Under the pieces are notes generated by a model. The model worked only from the letters and a program-made list of their open reading frames with translations, was not told the DNA's origin and searched no databases. A stretch of 64,000 nt of DNA from Larix kaempferi (taxonomy: Eukaryota > Streptophyta > Pinopsida > Pinales > Pinaceae): positions 30,312,001 to 30,376,000 of the forward strand of contig BSBM01000372.1 in NCBI GenBank assembly GCA_027924585.1, in the 5' to 3' direction. Below, in pieces: positions 33,683 through 45,552 of this stretch (its first letter is position 1; each line of letters begins with the position of its first letter). A program made the translations under genes and the position numbers.

Positions 33683-36600
33683 CATGCAACCGATGAGACA
33701 ACACAGCTTATTGAGCAAGCTCTAGCTCAACAACGGACATAAATGTTCACCCATTTCAATGAAATTCTCACGCGATTTGCTTCGACATCCGAAGGATTTT
33801 CGACGAGAACTCACTCTGATCAAATCAGAGCCTTCAAAGTGCAAATGAATTTGGACATACCAAACCTTGAAGGTAATATTGACGTGGAATCCATCGACAA
33901 TTGGGTACAAAAATTGGAATCCTATTACATTGTGAATCAACTCTCAAAAGCTGAAAAGATCACCATTGCATCCTTAAAGATGTCAACATCTGTGCACTGT
34001 TGGTGGGAGAACCTCTCGACAAAGATGGAGAAAAGTGGAGACCCCATCGACACATGGGATAAATTCATCGAACACATCCGAAAGGAATTTTACCCTCCCA
34101 AATACATCGAGAAGTAGTTTACGAAGTGGCAACAGATAAGGAAATGGAAAGACCAATCAGTACAGAGTTACACATACGAGTTCTACTGACTCATGGCTAG
34201 ACTTGGCGTCCAAGAAGAAGAGAATTTGCTTGTTCTGAAGTACGTTAGCAGATTGTCCTAGTACATTCAGCAGGAGATGGAATTTCTAACTGTCAATATG
34301 CTTGCGGATGCATTCCACTACGCTAGCAAACTTGAAACCGAGCAAAAAGGAAAATCACGCTTCGTGACAAAGCCGACATCAGGACGACCACCCGATAAGA
34401 AGGCACCAAATGATTTCGACAAGTTGAAACATTCTCTGCCAACATCGCCAAAGCCAGACCATGGCAAGAATCCTTTTCACAAGAGGGAACGTAGCAAACA
34501 ACTGCCTACCGGAAAATGGTGCGATTACCACCACTCATCTTGGCATGATATGTCTGAATTCAAATGTCGGAAGACATTGTTGGTGAAAGTGTTGACCTCT
34601 GACACATTCGACAAGACGGTGGAAGAATCTGATCTAGACGCAACGACCCTTTTGACATCGACCACTCCAGTAGCCTCGACTATCTTCGACGAGGAGGAAC
34701 GAGAACGCCTATTCCATACACGGATATGGCTCCAGAGAAACCCATTGCATCTGATTGTGGACAACGGTAGCCAGAAGAACTTTGTTTCTGAAGATATTGT
34801 GAATAAACTAGGTCTTGTTACCACTCTGCATCCTCAGCCTTACAACATCACTTGGATTAAGGATGGAAAAGAACTACGGATCACTCGAAAATGCAAGCTC
34901 GCATACTTCATAAATACTTTTGAAGATGAAGTACTCTGCGACATGGCACCACTCTCCGTAGCCGACACCCTATTTGGGAAACCTTACCTCTGGGATAGAC
35001 ATGGAAGTTATTAGTCACGGCCTCAGAAGGTGATTGTCAGAATCCGAAATCGATGGTTCAGCATACTAGAGAGTCAACCTACACCAACAGTTGCACTGAT
35101 ATCTTCCAAACAGACAAAGAAGCTCATCAATCATGCTCAGAATTTCGCATTAATCATGATCAAGCCGCAACATTTTAAGAAGATTGCAGCGACGAGTTGA
35201 GTCACCGACCAATGCATCTCTTGACAAAAGCAGCAAGTCGATCATATTCTCGATGAGTACCAGAACCTATTTCAAGCTCCCAATGGAGTACCACAACATT
35301 GTCAGGTAAAACACTCCATTGAACTTGTTCCTGGTTCTTCTTTGCCTAACGCATCTGTTTACAGAAGATCCATTCTAGAAAATGAAGAGATTTGTAGGCG
35401 GATCCAAGAATTAATTGACAAAGGTCATATCCGACCAAGATCCTCTCCTCGTGGAAGTCCAATCATCCTAGTTCCAAAGAAATATGGGACTTGGCGCATG
35501 TGTATAGACTACAGAGCTCTCAACAAAATTTTGGTAAATAATTGCTACCCTCTACCATGGATAGACAAGCTCATCACCTGTCTGAAAGGTGCTAAATTCT
35601 TTACTAAGCTCGACCTCAAGTCGGGATACCATCAGATTCCAATCGAGCCCTCAGATGTGTGGAAAACTGCTTTCAAGACCAAGGAAGGATTGTTTGAATG
35701 GTTAGTCATGCCTTTCGGCTTAACCAACGCACCTGCAACCTTCATGCGACATATGGATAACCTTATTCAACCTTTCATCGGCAAATGGGTCATTGTCTTT
35801 CTCGAGGATATATTGATTTTCAGTCGATCATGGGAAGAACATGCTTGCCTAACGCATCTGTTTACAGAAGATCCATTCTAGAAAATGAAGAGATTTGTAG
35901 GCAGATCCAAGAATTAATTGACAAAGGTCATATCCGACCAAGATCCTCTCCTCATGGAAGTCCAATCATCCTAGTTCCGAAGAAATATGGGACTTGGCGC
36001 ATGTGCATCGACTACAGAGCTCTCAAAAAAATTTCGGTAAATAATTGCTACCCTCTACCATGGATAGACAAGCTCATCACCTGTCTGAAAGGTGCTAAAT
36101 TCTTTACTAAGCTCGACCTCAAGTAGGGATACCATCAGATTCCAATCGAGCCCTCAGATGTGTGGAAAACTGCTTTCAAGACAAAGGAAGGATTGTTTGA
36201 ATGGTTAGTCATGCCTTTCGGCTTAACCAACGCACCTGCGACCTTCATGCGACATATGGATAACCTTATTCAACCTTTCATCGGTAAATGGGTCATTGTC
36301 TTTCTCGAGGATATATTGATTTTCAGTCGATCATGGGAAGAACATGCTGGACATCTTCGACAAGTCCTTGACACTCTCCAGCAACATCAACTCTATCTGA
36401 ACATGGACAAGTGATCTTTTGTGATGACCAACATCAAATATTTGGAGTATGTAATTGACTCTGCAGGAATTCACGTCGATCCAGACAAAGTACAGATCCT
36501 CAAAGATTGGCCCATTCCTAGAAGCATTTAAGAACTAAGAAGTTTTCTTAGTTTGGCGAATTTCTATCGACGATTCATACTCGGCTTCAGTCACATAACC

Positions 36601-38551
36601 TGGCCCTTGAATCAGTTGACGAGGGGAAATGGGAAGATTGTATTTAAATGGACATTGACACATCAAGTAGCTTTTGAACAACAACAACAAAATCTCTGCA
36701 CTACGCCAGTACTTTTGTTACCTGATTTGCATCAGCCCTTTGAGATTGAGACGGACGCATCGGACTATGACTTGGGCACAGTGATCACTCAGTCTGGTCA
36801 CCCAGTCGGTTTTCATTCCGAGACTTTTAACGACACAGTTAGAAGATATTCGACGTACGAAAAATAACTGTACTCCATTGTGAAATCTCTCAAGCAATGG
36901 AGGCATTACGTCCTTGGCAAGGAAACAGTCATTCTCACTGATCACAAGCCTCTATAGTTCGCTCTGACACAATCAAAGTTGCAGACAAACCGACAACTCA
37001 AGTGGATTAATTACCTACAGCAATTCCAGTTGGTGATTAAGTATCAGAAAGATAAATCTAATGCCGTCGTTGATTTCCTCAGTCAACCACCCATTACTCT
37101 CCTTTTGACAATGATGAGTATGCAGGGATACGAAACGACCACTTGGCCACAGTTGTATGAGGACGACAGCGAATTCTCAGCAGTATACTGATAGTTACAA
37201 ACTAACAAGTCATCGACCTCTGACTTTTTCCTGAAAGATACCTTGCTATACAAGCTTGGACAACTTTGTGTACCGACTGGTGAGCATCGACAACAGCTCA
37301 TTTGGGACGCGCACTACAGCAAGACTACATGACACTTTGGAGTATCAAAGACACTTGCTATTTTGCAGAAGTATTTCTTTTAGCCTACACTTAAATATGA
37401 CGTCAACAAGTACATTCGATCATGCATGGTTTGTGCCATTACTAAATCGCCTAATCGACGATAGGGATTGTACACACCTCTGCCAGTTCCTAGTCGACCA
37501 TGGGAATCTATTTCTATGGAATACTTGACAGGTTATCCTACTACCAGACATCAACATGACGTGATATTAATAGTAGTTGACCGATTTTCCAAGATGGCCA
37601 TTCTCATACCATGTAAGAAGAGCGCGACAACGCCACAGACCACTCAGCTCTTCTTTACACATGTTTGGAAACAAGTTTGGTTTACCAACGACCATTATTT
37701 CCGACCGAGATGCCAGATTCATCATCATATTTTGGAAGACCCTCTGGAAACTGCTAGACACACGACTCTCATTATCGACAGCTTTCCATCCTCAGACTGA
37801 CGGACAGACGGAAGTTGTGAATCGCTTGGTAGTACAACTGATTCGTATGTACAACCACAAGCATCGATGCACATGGGATGAAAGTCTTCCATACATCCAG
37901 CACAACTACAATCGAGCTCAACACAGCTCTACAGGAAAGATTCCACTTGAGATATGTTACGGATTTCAATCCTCAACGCCTATCGACTTGATCAGCTCCT
38001 CGACACAACCGAGCGACACCGACTACAGCCAGCACAAAGTTGATAAAGCAGTCAAGTTTAGAGATTAGATATGCGGCATCCAGAAGCAAGCACAGGAAAT
38101 GTTGCAAAAAGCAAGCGAGAAAACTAAGGCCCGACATGACAAGCATCGTATTCCTCATTCATTCCAAATTGGGGATAAGGTCTGGTTACATCTCAAGAAG
38201 GAGCGCTTCACAGGTCCTTTCAAGAAGTTAAAACCTTTGGGATAGGGTCCATACAGTATTCTTCGACAGATTGGAGAAAATGCTTTCCAACTCGACATTC
38301 CTGCATGCCTGGTTCTACATCCAGTATTCAATGTGGATCTACTTCGACCATACCATGCACCCTTGTTGGAACATAATGACTTACCGACAACAGAACCCGA
38401 AGACATCCATCCAGATGTTCAGGAGCCTCTTCCTTGCGACACCATCGTGGGACGACGAGTACGCCATACAAGGACGAACACAATTTCCTTGTTTCAGGTT
38501 TCCAAAGTTGTCCAGCTCCCATCTCAAGGAAAGTGGTACTATGTTACTTAA
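33683..38551 (+). pseudogene. Gypsy D gag-pol
   Basis: Gag (about 33743-34450) includes NLEGNIDVESIDNWVQKLE and WDKFIEHIRKEFYPP. The C-terminal finger W-C-DYHHSSWHDMSEF has lost its last Cys, which E keeps. Protease at about 34740 reads LIVDNGSQKNFV (D-N-G, not D-S-G). RT runs from about 35342; FLEDILIF replaces the catalytic YLDD. A 503-bp duplication shifts the frame at 35845. RNase H is near 36740 (ETDASDYDLGTV). Integrase has MEYLTGYP, SDRDARF and HPQTDGQTEVVNR. The C-terminus LFQVSKVVQLPSQGKW looks like a diverged chromodomain. Many stops are TAG or TGA where E has CAG or CGA. Confidence 0.85.
35342..36347 (+). repeat. 503-bp tandem duplication within gypsy D RT
   Basis: Bases 35342-35844 are repeated at 35845-36347, starting at TTGCCTAACGCATCTG in both. 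By hand count the copies differ at about 11 of 503 positions. 503 is not a multiple of 3, so the duplication also shifts the frame. E has a single copy. The 2% difference against about 10% between the D LTRs suggests it arose after insertion. Confidence 0.9.
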
Positions 38552-38619
38552 ATAACCGACAAGTTTCCTCACCTTCGCGAGAAAACAATGGGGACCATTG
38601 TTTCTTAAGGAAGGAGGTA

Positions 38620-39165
38620 TTATCCGCATCGTAGTTGGAAATTGTGTTGAATGCTAACTTCCCACTGCGACAAGTTATCGACGTCAACACAAATTCAACG
38701 AGTCTCGACTTTGACATACTGCGAGACACTCCGCACCTTCGACATGTTCAACAACCTCACAGTTTCGCGACATCGACATGTAGCATCAACATGCGACTAG
38801 CGACTGTCGATCTTCGACAGACTGTCCCTCTGTCTTCCAGTCGAATGTAACGATTGAACTGTTGAACCGTTCTAACTTCTTCTTTGTAACTGAATGTAAT
38901 GGGAAAGCACCCAAGCGTCTCAGAATTCTATATAAACATGTATAATATTGTAACATACATCTTATCAATCAATCGATCTATCTATTTGCAAGTAATAGAG
39001 AAGAACAGTTCGCATTCCTGCATATTGTTTGTGCTTATTTGCATTTATCTGTATAGTGTAATCTTGGTTTGCTCATTATGCTTATTATTGCTTCCGCCAT
39101 AACAGAGCCGAATCATTCAGTTGAACTATTGTCCCCCTCATGCTTCTTGGCCACGACCTGGATCA
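38620..39165 (+). repeat. Gypsy D 3' LTR
   Basis: Starts TTATCCGCATCG (5' copy: TGATCCGCATAG) after the purine tract AAGGAAGGAGG, and ends CACGACCTGGATCA. TATA-like TATATAAA is at about 38929. Confidence 0.9.
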
Positions 39166-39274
39166 TAGGTAGGACTCATTGTATTTACAAAATTCCTTAG
39201 TTATCCTTGTACAACAATAAATGATACCACAAGACATCATGACATCTCACTAGACATCATTACACATTCCAAAA
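39166..39274 (-). repeat. Element C 5' LTR, second part
   Basis: TAGGTAGGACTCATTG to ACACATTCC matches the end of LTR copy 2 (27200-27308). It resumes after gypsy D and its TAGGT duplication. Confidence 0.8.
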
Positions 39275-40863
39275 GCAACATCCACTTTAGTCTATTTTCT
39301 ATTACCTTGATGATGATTTTGTAAATCATATTACAAAGAGAAATGGGCTTAAACTTCTCGAAGGATATTGGCTCATTCTTTTTCAGAATCGGGGCAATAA
39401 ACATAGAAATCCCCTAACACTTTACCTGAAGTTCGATATTCTTCAACCACCCTTTAAATATCTTCTTCTAACAACTCATACAAACCAAGATAAACCTCCA
39501 TAGTCCAATCGTATGGCCTTCTTGAATGAACGCAAGAATCCTTTCAATTCATCCTTTTTTAGTATGGCTTCATTGTTCACATTCATCCTCCTATAAAAAA
39601 TTCTTACCACCTTCAATTGATTTTCTATGTGAGAAACTTTAGGTTCCTTGAATAATTTTTGTAAATGATCCTTACTAGGTTTTGCTCTATCTTCAAAAGA
39701 GTTGTCCTTGGAGCCATTAGGAAGACCAATCTCCCATATTGTATTTAATTTTTTCCTAAAATTGACATAATTGTGGAAAAACTTAGTACTATTACCCCCT
39801 CCTCCAAACAAATGGATTTTCTTTTGAGCCTCCATTATATTTCTTCCAAGTCCAAAGGAATCTTTTTTTGTCTTCAAGGGATTTTAAATTTTGCAAATTG
39901 TTCATTATTGAAAACCCTTGAAAATTTATTTTCAAAGAGGGAGGCTATGAATGTTTCCACCTTCTTTAGTTCTGCTTGGCTATATTTTATTTTCTTCTTT
40001 ACGCAACCAACTTCTATCTCTTCACCCATTTATGATTATATGCAAATTGAATCATGTTTGAGTCATTAGAATATGGATCAAATAATTTCCAATTATTTGT
40101 GATGAGGAGTCTAAAATCTTCCTTGACCAGCCAAGCATGTGTGAATTTAAAAGGAATTGGGGGATTTATATCCTCCTTATCAATTTGTAGAAAAAGGATT
40201 GTGATTTCTATCCTCCTATCATCCCCCAACATTTCCATTTCCTCTACCATATTCTTTACCATTAAAAATATGTCTAGCCTTTCAGAAATGCCTTCTCTTC
40301 CCCTCCTAGAATTCCTCCATGTGGGTACTAGTTAAGCAACCTCAATGCCAATAAATTTAACAAATTCAAAAGAAATGAATGAAATATTTGTCCAAAGGGT
40401 TAGGTCCAAATACACCTTCCCAAAACTCTCTAGAAGAGAGGGTCAAATTTACATCCCCACCAACAATAAAGTTGTCACCTTTTAGAGTTTCTTGCTCTTT
40501 GAGTTGATCCCAGAAGGGCCTTCTATCCCCATAAGGCCCATATAAGTCAACAATATTGATAACCTTCCCCAAATATCTATATTCCCTCACTTAAATTATA
40601 CATGCCTAAAAAACATGAGTTGAAATTGCATTAATGCTAGAAATCCAACCAGTCACTAGACCACATGACTAGCCCTCAGCATCAACGAAACATAAATTAC
40701 AAATTTTTAGCATTCGAGATAGAATTTCAATGTCATTGGAACCTACACACGTTGTTTCTTGAATAAGAATAACATATTGATTCTAAACATAAAACTACCT
40801 TCCAAGGGCTTGTGATTTTTTGGCACCCCCCACTCCTTTGACATTCAATGATAAAGTTATCAT
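39275..40863 (-). pseudogene. LINE ORF2 5' half: endonuclease and start of reverse transcriptase
   Basis: The minus strand from ATG 40863 reads MITLSLNVKGVGGAKKSQAL then VILIQETTC, the start of an apurinic-type LINE endonuclease. Further on it has VDLYGPYGDRRPFWDQL and FIVGGDVNLTLSSRE, the conserved Y-G-P and G-D-x-N motifs. A linker follows (40260-39480; FFHNYVNFRKKLNTI). At 39420-39275 the RT begins (EPISFEKFKPISLCNMIYKI, then ENRLKWML) and is cut at the element C boundary. Stops and gaps show decay. The enzyme would nick DNA and reverse-transcribe its own RNA at the nick. Confidence 0.82.
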
Positions 40864-41208
40864 GGATTCACCTTCTTAGGGGTTTTTCTTACTCTATGAG
40901 CCCCACTTATGGTTAACTATTTTCCTTCCATATTTTTCTCAGATGCTTTTGATACAAATTAAGAGATGTTTTAATTCCTTCCTAGAGGGGTTATCTTTTC
41001 TATTGAGGGGGCTCAACCCCATTTTACAACCCCTTTGTCCTCCATGTCAATTATTTTTTGAGAATGAAGATAGTAATTGGAAGAGAACTAGAGGACCTTA
41101 TTGTTCTTCTTCCTATAGGAATTAACAACCTCATCTTCACCATTCAACCCTTTCTTGTCAACATAAGAACAACCCGAGAGATCATGATATCTATATGATC
41201 GGTGTTTA
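40864..41208 (-). other. LINE sequence upstream of ORF2
   Basis: Lies just 5' of the LINE ORF2 start. Translated on the minus strand it gives a Lys/Ser-rich tail (NHKWGS, SKKNP) that could be the end of ORF1, but no domain is clear. Cut at 41209 by the LTR of element H. Confidence 0.4.
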
Positions 41209-41747
41209 TGTTAGAATTTTAAATACAGTAAAAATAAGGATCACTGAAAGATAAACAAGCACATCATAGACCATCGTACACAATAATTTATCCGGGGAAA
41301 ACCCTCATGGGGCAAAAAAACCCAACAAACCTCGTCTATATAGATTCATCAGAATGTACAATCGTATTCCTCGTGCAATAACCCAAAACAAGAATACTCC
41401 AAAAGTAGCTACTCTTTATGACTCTATCTCTCTACTCATGCGAACTTGATGAGTGAGTGAGCTGACAAAATGAGGATGGAGAGCTCCTCATTTATAATAA
41501 TCATTCACTTGACCTTTTTCCCCAACAGGGTCGATTTGACTCTCCTAATAGGGTCGACTTGTCCAGTTAACAATAAAATAATCTTTTATGGATCTTTCTA
41601 GGCCGACCTAACAGTTATGGTTTACATTGACTCTTTCAATGAATTTTACATGATCAATTACATCAATAATAATTCTCTAAGTAAGTACAATACAAATAAT
41701 ACAAGTGATACAAATAAGAATATCTTCTGAAGTTACATTCTTCAACA
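41209..41747 (-). repeat. Element H 3' LTR
   Basis: In minus orientation runs from TGTTGAAGAATGTAACTTC (41747) to ...AATTCTAACA (41209). Its first 170 plus-strand bases match 45381-45552. Confidence 0.85.
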
Positions 41748-41883
41748 CTCCCTCTTAACAAGGAAGGTATTCTTCTGACACCGTCACCATCATCTTCCAG
41801 ATACTGCACTTATGTACTCTGACTATGGACATATGACATCTTCTAAAATTATCTATATATCATAAGAAGTTTCACAAATCCAT

Positions 41884-42490
41884 CCCTTTTTCATGTTGGA
41901 TGTATCTAACCTTGCAGCACTAGCCCTTTTTCATGCTGGATGCAACTCTCCACAGAGCCATCCCTTTTTCATACTAGATGTGCCTTTCTATAGAGCCAAC
42001 CATTTTTCATGATGGATGTAACTCTCTTGCATAGCTATCCCTCTTTCATGCTAGATGAAAACCTCTATAGATCCAATCCTCTTTCATACTGGATGTATCC
42101 ATTCTACATAGCCACTCCTCTTTCATACTAGATGCACCTCTCTACAAATCCAATCCTCTTTCATACTGAATTTAGCTATCCTACAGAACCCGTCCCATTT
42201 CATATTGGATGCGCCTCTCTATAGAGCTAGTCCTCTTTCATATTGGATGTAGCTATCCTGCAGAGCTAGTCCGTTTTCATACTAGATGCAACTGTCCTGC
42301 AGAGCTAGTTCTTTTTCATTTTAGACGCAACTGTCCTGCAAAGCTAGTCCTTTTTCATACTAGATGCAACTGTCCTGCAGAGCTAGTCTTTTTTCATACT
42401 AGATGCAACTGTCCTACAGATCTTGTCATTTTTCATACTAGATGCAACTGTCCTACAGAGCTAGTCCTTTTTCATACTAGATGCAACTGT
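41884..42490 (-). repeat. 39-bp minisatellite, 16 copies (element H 3' region)
   Basis: I count 16 units of the type AGCTAGTCCTTTTTCATACT followed by AGATGCAACTGTCCTGCAG (plus strand). The right-hand 6 units are nearly identical and the left ones diverged. The 39-bp period keeps a frame, which yields a meaningless 97-codon repeat frame on the plus strand. A single related unit lies in Copia-A at about 25525-25565 (CATCCAGCATGAAAAAGTG then TTGGCTCTGTAG). Confidence 0.9.
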
Positions 42491-42619
42491 CCTCTTCCAT
42501 GAACCGAGCAAGCCATCTGGTGGGTTCAGTCTAGGATATCCACCTATGTTACCTCACCATATGTCAAAATCATCTCGTAGACTAGGAGACTCAATTACGT
42601 CACATAACTCGTGACTACC

Positions 42620-43672
42620 TACTACCTCATCCGAGCTCATCACTCCCTCTTGATTTGTACCACTCTAATATTTTCCCTGAAGTATTCAAACTTCAATCTT
42701 GAAAGAGGCTTGGTCAACACATCGACTGCCTGCTCCTTTGTTGATATATACTAGAGCCTTACTACTCCCTTCTGCACCATATCCCGGATATAGTGATACC
42801 TGATCTCGATGTGCTTCTACTTGTCATGAAACACAGGATTCTCAGACAAATTCACACAGCTCTATTTGTAACAAAATACACAAGTCGCCTCTAACTCGAT
42901 ATCAAACAACCCTGCAAGAAAATTTTGAAGCCATAATGCCTCGCAGCTTGCTAAATAAGCTACCATATACTCAGCTTCATCTGTACTGAGTGCCATCTCT
43001 TCTTCCTAATGAACCATGAGATCATACCTGATCCCAAACTGAAGCAACACCCTGATGTGCTCTTTCAATCCGTGACACTCTCGTCCCAATCCGTATCAAC
43101 ATAACCTTGCAGGTTAACCCTCTGATATGATGCATATATGATGCCATAATCAACCGTACCCCTCAGGTACCTCAGCACATGCTTTGTCGCAACCAGGTGA
43201 ACTCATCTCAACTCTATCAGATACTGACTCAAAGTGTTCACCGCAAAGCATAGACCTGACCTCATGTTCGTTAAGTACATCAACGAACCAATCATCTGCC
43301 TATATATTGTGGCATCCACCATCTCTGTAGAATTATCACACACCAAATTTAGATTCGATGTCATATGTGTGTCCATGGAAATCCCAAATTTCTTCAGGAT
43401 CTCTTTTGCATATCTCTTATGGACTCTACCACACCGCATCCTGGGTGTCTGTTTCAAACCATACAAGGCCTTCTTCATTCTGCACACATGAGTATACATG
43501 TCATGTGTCTCATTTCTACTACACCATTCAAGAAAGTTGTCTTCACGTACATCTGCTGTACCTTCCACTTCATCACTGTAGCTATCGCAAGTATAGATCT
43601 AATTGAATTGACCTTGCTATAGGAGCAAAACAATTTCATCACAATCGACTCCCTCTTTCTGAGAGAAACCAT
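42620..43672 (-). pseudogene. Element H reverse transcriptase and RNase H remnant
   Basis: The minus strand gives SIRSILAIATVMKWKVQQM with VKTTFLNGVVE, then RMKKALYGLKQTPRMRCGR. After a deletion that removes the YVDD region come YAKEILKKFGIS and YRQMIGSLMYLTNMRSGLCF. RNase H at about 42860-42740 reads CVNLSENPVFHDK and KHIEIRYHYIRDMV. One stop, in DK-S-KH, is TAG for TCG. Catalytically dead because the active-site segment is absent. Confidence 0.8.
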
Positions 43673-44222
43673 GAACCTTGCCTTGTACTTTTGTAGTATG
43701 TTGATTTTGTAAATTTGCTTGAACCTTCATCACTGGTTCTTTGGAACAAGTCTTATCATCCTTCTCTTGTAGGTCATAGCACATGATCTTTCCTACAAGT
43801 CCAATTTATTCATATGATTAGTATCATTTAATGTAATGATAACTTCTTATGCATAGTGTACATAGTCATGTAACCAATGCATATTAGCCAATGATTCAGT
43901 ACAACACTCATTCATATCCCGTGTACACACGGTAACTATCTAGATGCCTTCCATCTATACCATAACTATTAAGAACATGCACTGCTCTCAACATGTTAAC
44001 AAATAGGTTTCATCCTAGACTAGCTCCATCAGGGGCTCATGGGATGTTGTATAGCACTATAGGCCACTTACCCATAACATGCAATACATGAGCCTACTAC
44101 TAGTCAATCTTAGTCATATATAAGTGCATAAAAGAAAACTGTATTACAAATCTACATGTAACTATTATGAGCAATATTTTTCAAAATACTTAGGAATTCA
44201 AATGACAGTGAATACTTATCTT

Positions 44223-44770
44223 TCATGTGTTTTGTAGGCTCCCTCTTGGTTTCTTCCTCCTTGCAGAAGTTACTGGAGTTTCTGGAAGACCATTCAAGGT
44301 GGTCATCACAAGTTCTTCATTCTCAACATGGCCTCCAATAGATTCTAGTTGATCTTTGATATGGGAGACCCTTGTGAAGTAAGATTGAATGCATTCACTG
44401 CTTTGCATATTTACACCATTGAGTTGAGTTCTCAAGGTCATCTTTCTATTGATGTTCTTTCCTTCAAACAAACTCTTCAGTGCATCAAACATCTCTTCCG
44501 GATTTTACAGAGATGAGATGTGGGGGATCAAGTGATCCTTGATGGAATTGGAAATGATCCTCTTGGCCTTTATTAGGTTCTTATGATGCTTGTATTTGTC
44601 CTCATCTCCCTCTAGCTCCTCAACTTCTTCTTTGATATAATTGTCCAACTCATTCTCTTCTAGAATGAGCATCACTCTATACTTTCAGGTTCATAAGTTT
44701 TCTGCTCCTTCAAGCTTATTCTCAAGCTTGGTATGGGTTTGTCATCTTGATAAACTTGATAAATGAGAAC
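44223..44770 (-). pseudogene. Element H gag remnant
   Basis: MFDALKSLFEGKNINRKMTL through VMTTLNGLPETPVTSARRK aligns with Copia-A gag residues about 85-175. Upstream sequence (44500-44770) gives KLENKLEGAENL and other weak matches to the gag N-terminus, with stops. The rest of gag, protease and integrase are missing. Confidence 0.75.
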
Positions 44771-45368
44771 TTCAAATGGAAATAGATATAGTATAACTTA
44801 CCAAATGAGATGCTCCAACTAAGTGCTTGTTTCAATGTCTGCTAAGATCTGACTTCACGATGACTTAGGGTTTGTTAGAGAAACCCTAATTTTTCAACTT
44901 TGGAATCTTTAAAAACTAATTGGAGAGAGATATGTGCCTCCTCAAGGAGAGTTGATTAGATCCTTCTTTCATCCAAATCTGAGGACAAAACTGCCAAAAA
45001 TTGGAAACCCTATTTTTTGCAGTTGCTACAATTTCTGCAGAATGAGGTCAAAATTTGAAAATTCTCGAATCTGGAATTTGCCTCCACAGGAAGATGTGCC
45101 CTCCCAAGGCAATTTGAGCAAAGGTCCTTTTCTTCCAAATCTGTGGACTGATCCTCCAAAAACTTGCTGCCCTAGTTTTCCGAGTTGAAGTGGTGGGCCC
45201 AAAAATGAAAATTCTCCGATTTTAATTCTTCTTCGACAGAAATATACTTCCTACTGAGGCGAGTTGCTTGGACCCTCTTTTTTAGTTGATCTATGGAGAA
45301 AGGCTTCCTGAAATTGAAATCCTACTTTCGGTAGTTGTAGCAACTACACAATGTTTTCTTTCATGCCA
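44771..45368 (-). other. Element H leader
   Basis: Untranslated leader between the primer site and gag on the minus strand. It holds only short frames, the longest an 84-codon one on the opposite strand with no family likeness. Confidence 0.55.
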
Positions 45369-45552
45369 GCTGTGATACCATTTTAGAATTTTAAATGCAG
45401 TAACAATAAAGATCACTAAAAGATAAACAAGCACAACATAGACAATAGTACACAATAATTTATCCCGGGAAAACCATCATGGGGTAGAAAAACCCGGCAA
45501 ACTTCGTCTATATAGATTCATCAGAATGTACAACATTATTCCTCGTATTCCT
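45369..45552 (-). repeat. Element H primer site and truncated 5' LTR
   Basis: TGGTATCACAGC on the minus strand (45380-45369) directly follows the LTR end ...AATTCTAAAA. The LTR matches the 41209 copy for about 170 bases and stops at about 45552, so the outer two thirds and the target duplication are gone. Confidence 0.8.

Larger units (their letters stand above)
32971..39165 (+). mobile_element. Gypsy D: Ty3/gypsy LTR retrotransposon in element C
   Basis: The 5' LTR (32971-33516) and 3' LTR (38620-39165) are both 546 bp and about 10% different. The element begins TGATCC and ends GGATCA. Target duplication TAGGT at 32966-32970 and 39166-39170. Order inside is iMet primer site, gag, protease, RT, RNase H, integrase and a chromodomain-like tail: gypsy order. 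A 503-bp tandem duplication in RT and many stops make it inactive. Sister of element E (57955-63609). Confidence 0.92.
26217..39274 (-). mobile_element. Element C: non-coding LTR retrotransposon hosting elements B and D
   Basis: Minus-oriented. The 5' LTR is 32441-32970 plus 39166-39274, split by gypsy D. The primer site is at 32429-32440 (TGGTATCAAAGT on the minus strand), and the polypurine tract AAGGGGGAA is at about 27309-27318 (complement). Two adjacent 3' LTR copies lie at 26217-27308. With B and D removed the internal part is about 1.8 kb and has no coding domain, so the element moved with borrowed enzymes (LARD/TRIM-like). Outer flanks ACAAC and GCAAC may be a target duplication with one mismatch. 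LTR copies differ by about 15%. Confidence 0.75.
41209..45552 (-). mobile_element. Element H: deleted Ty1/copia element related to Copia-A
   Basis: Minus-oriented. 3' LTR 41209-41747, complement of polypurine tract at 41748-41758, minisatellite 41884-42490, RNase H/RT 42620-43672, gag 44223-44770, leader, primer site 45369-45380 and a truncated 5' LTR 45381-45552. Protein fragments match Copia-A closely (YRQMIGSLMYLTN, LFEGKNINRKMTL). The stretch 43700-44215 between RT and gag shows no protease or integrase, so the middle was deleted or replaced. The right end is cut where array K begins. Confidence 0.82.

Noticed and set aside
41884-42490. Possible CRISPR-like array
   Set aside because: Units are contiguous with no unique spacers, and the setting is a plant retrotransposon.
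42209-42502. 97-codon plus-strand frame of repeating ELV-FHTRCNCP units
   Set aside because: It is the 39-bp minisatellite of element H read in a frame that its period keeps open; the element is on the other strand.
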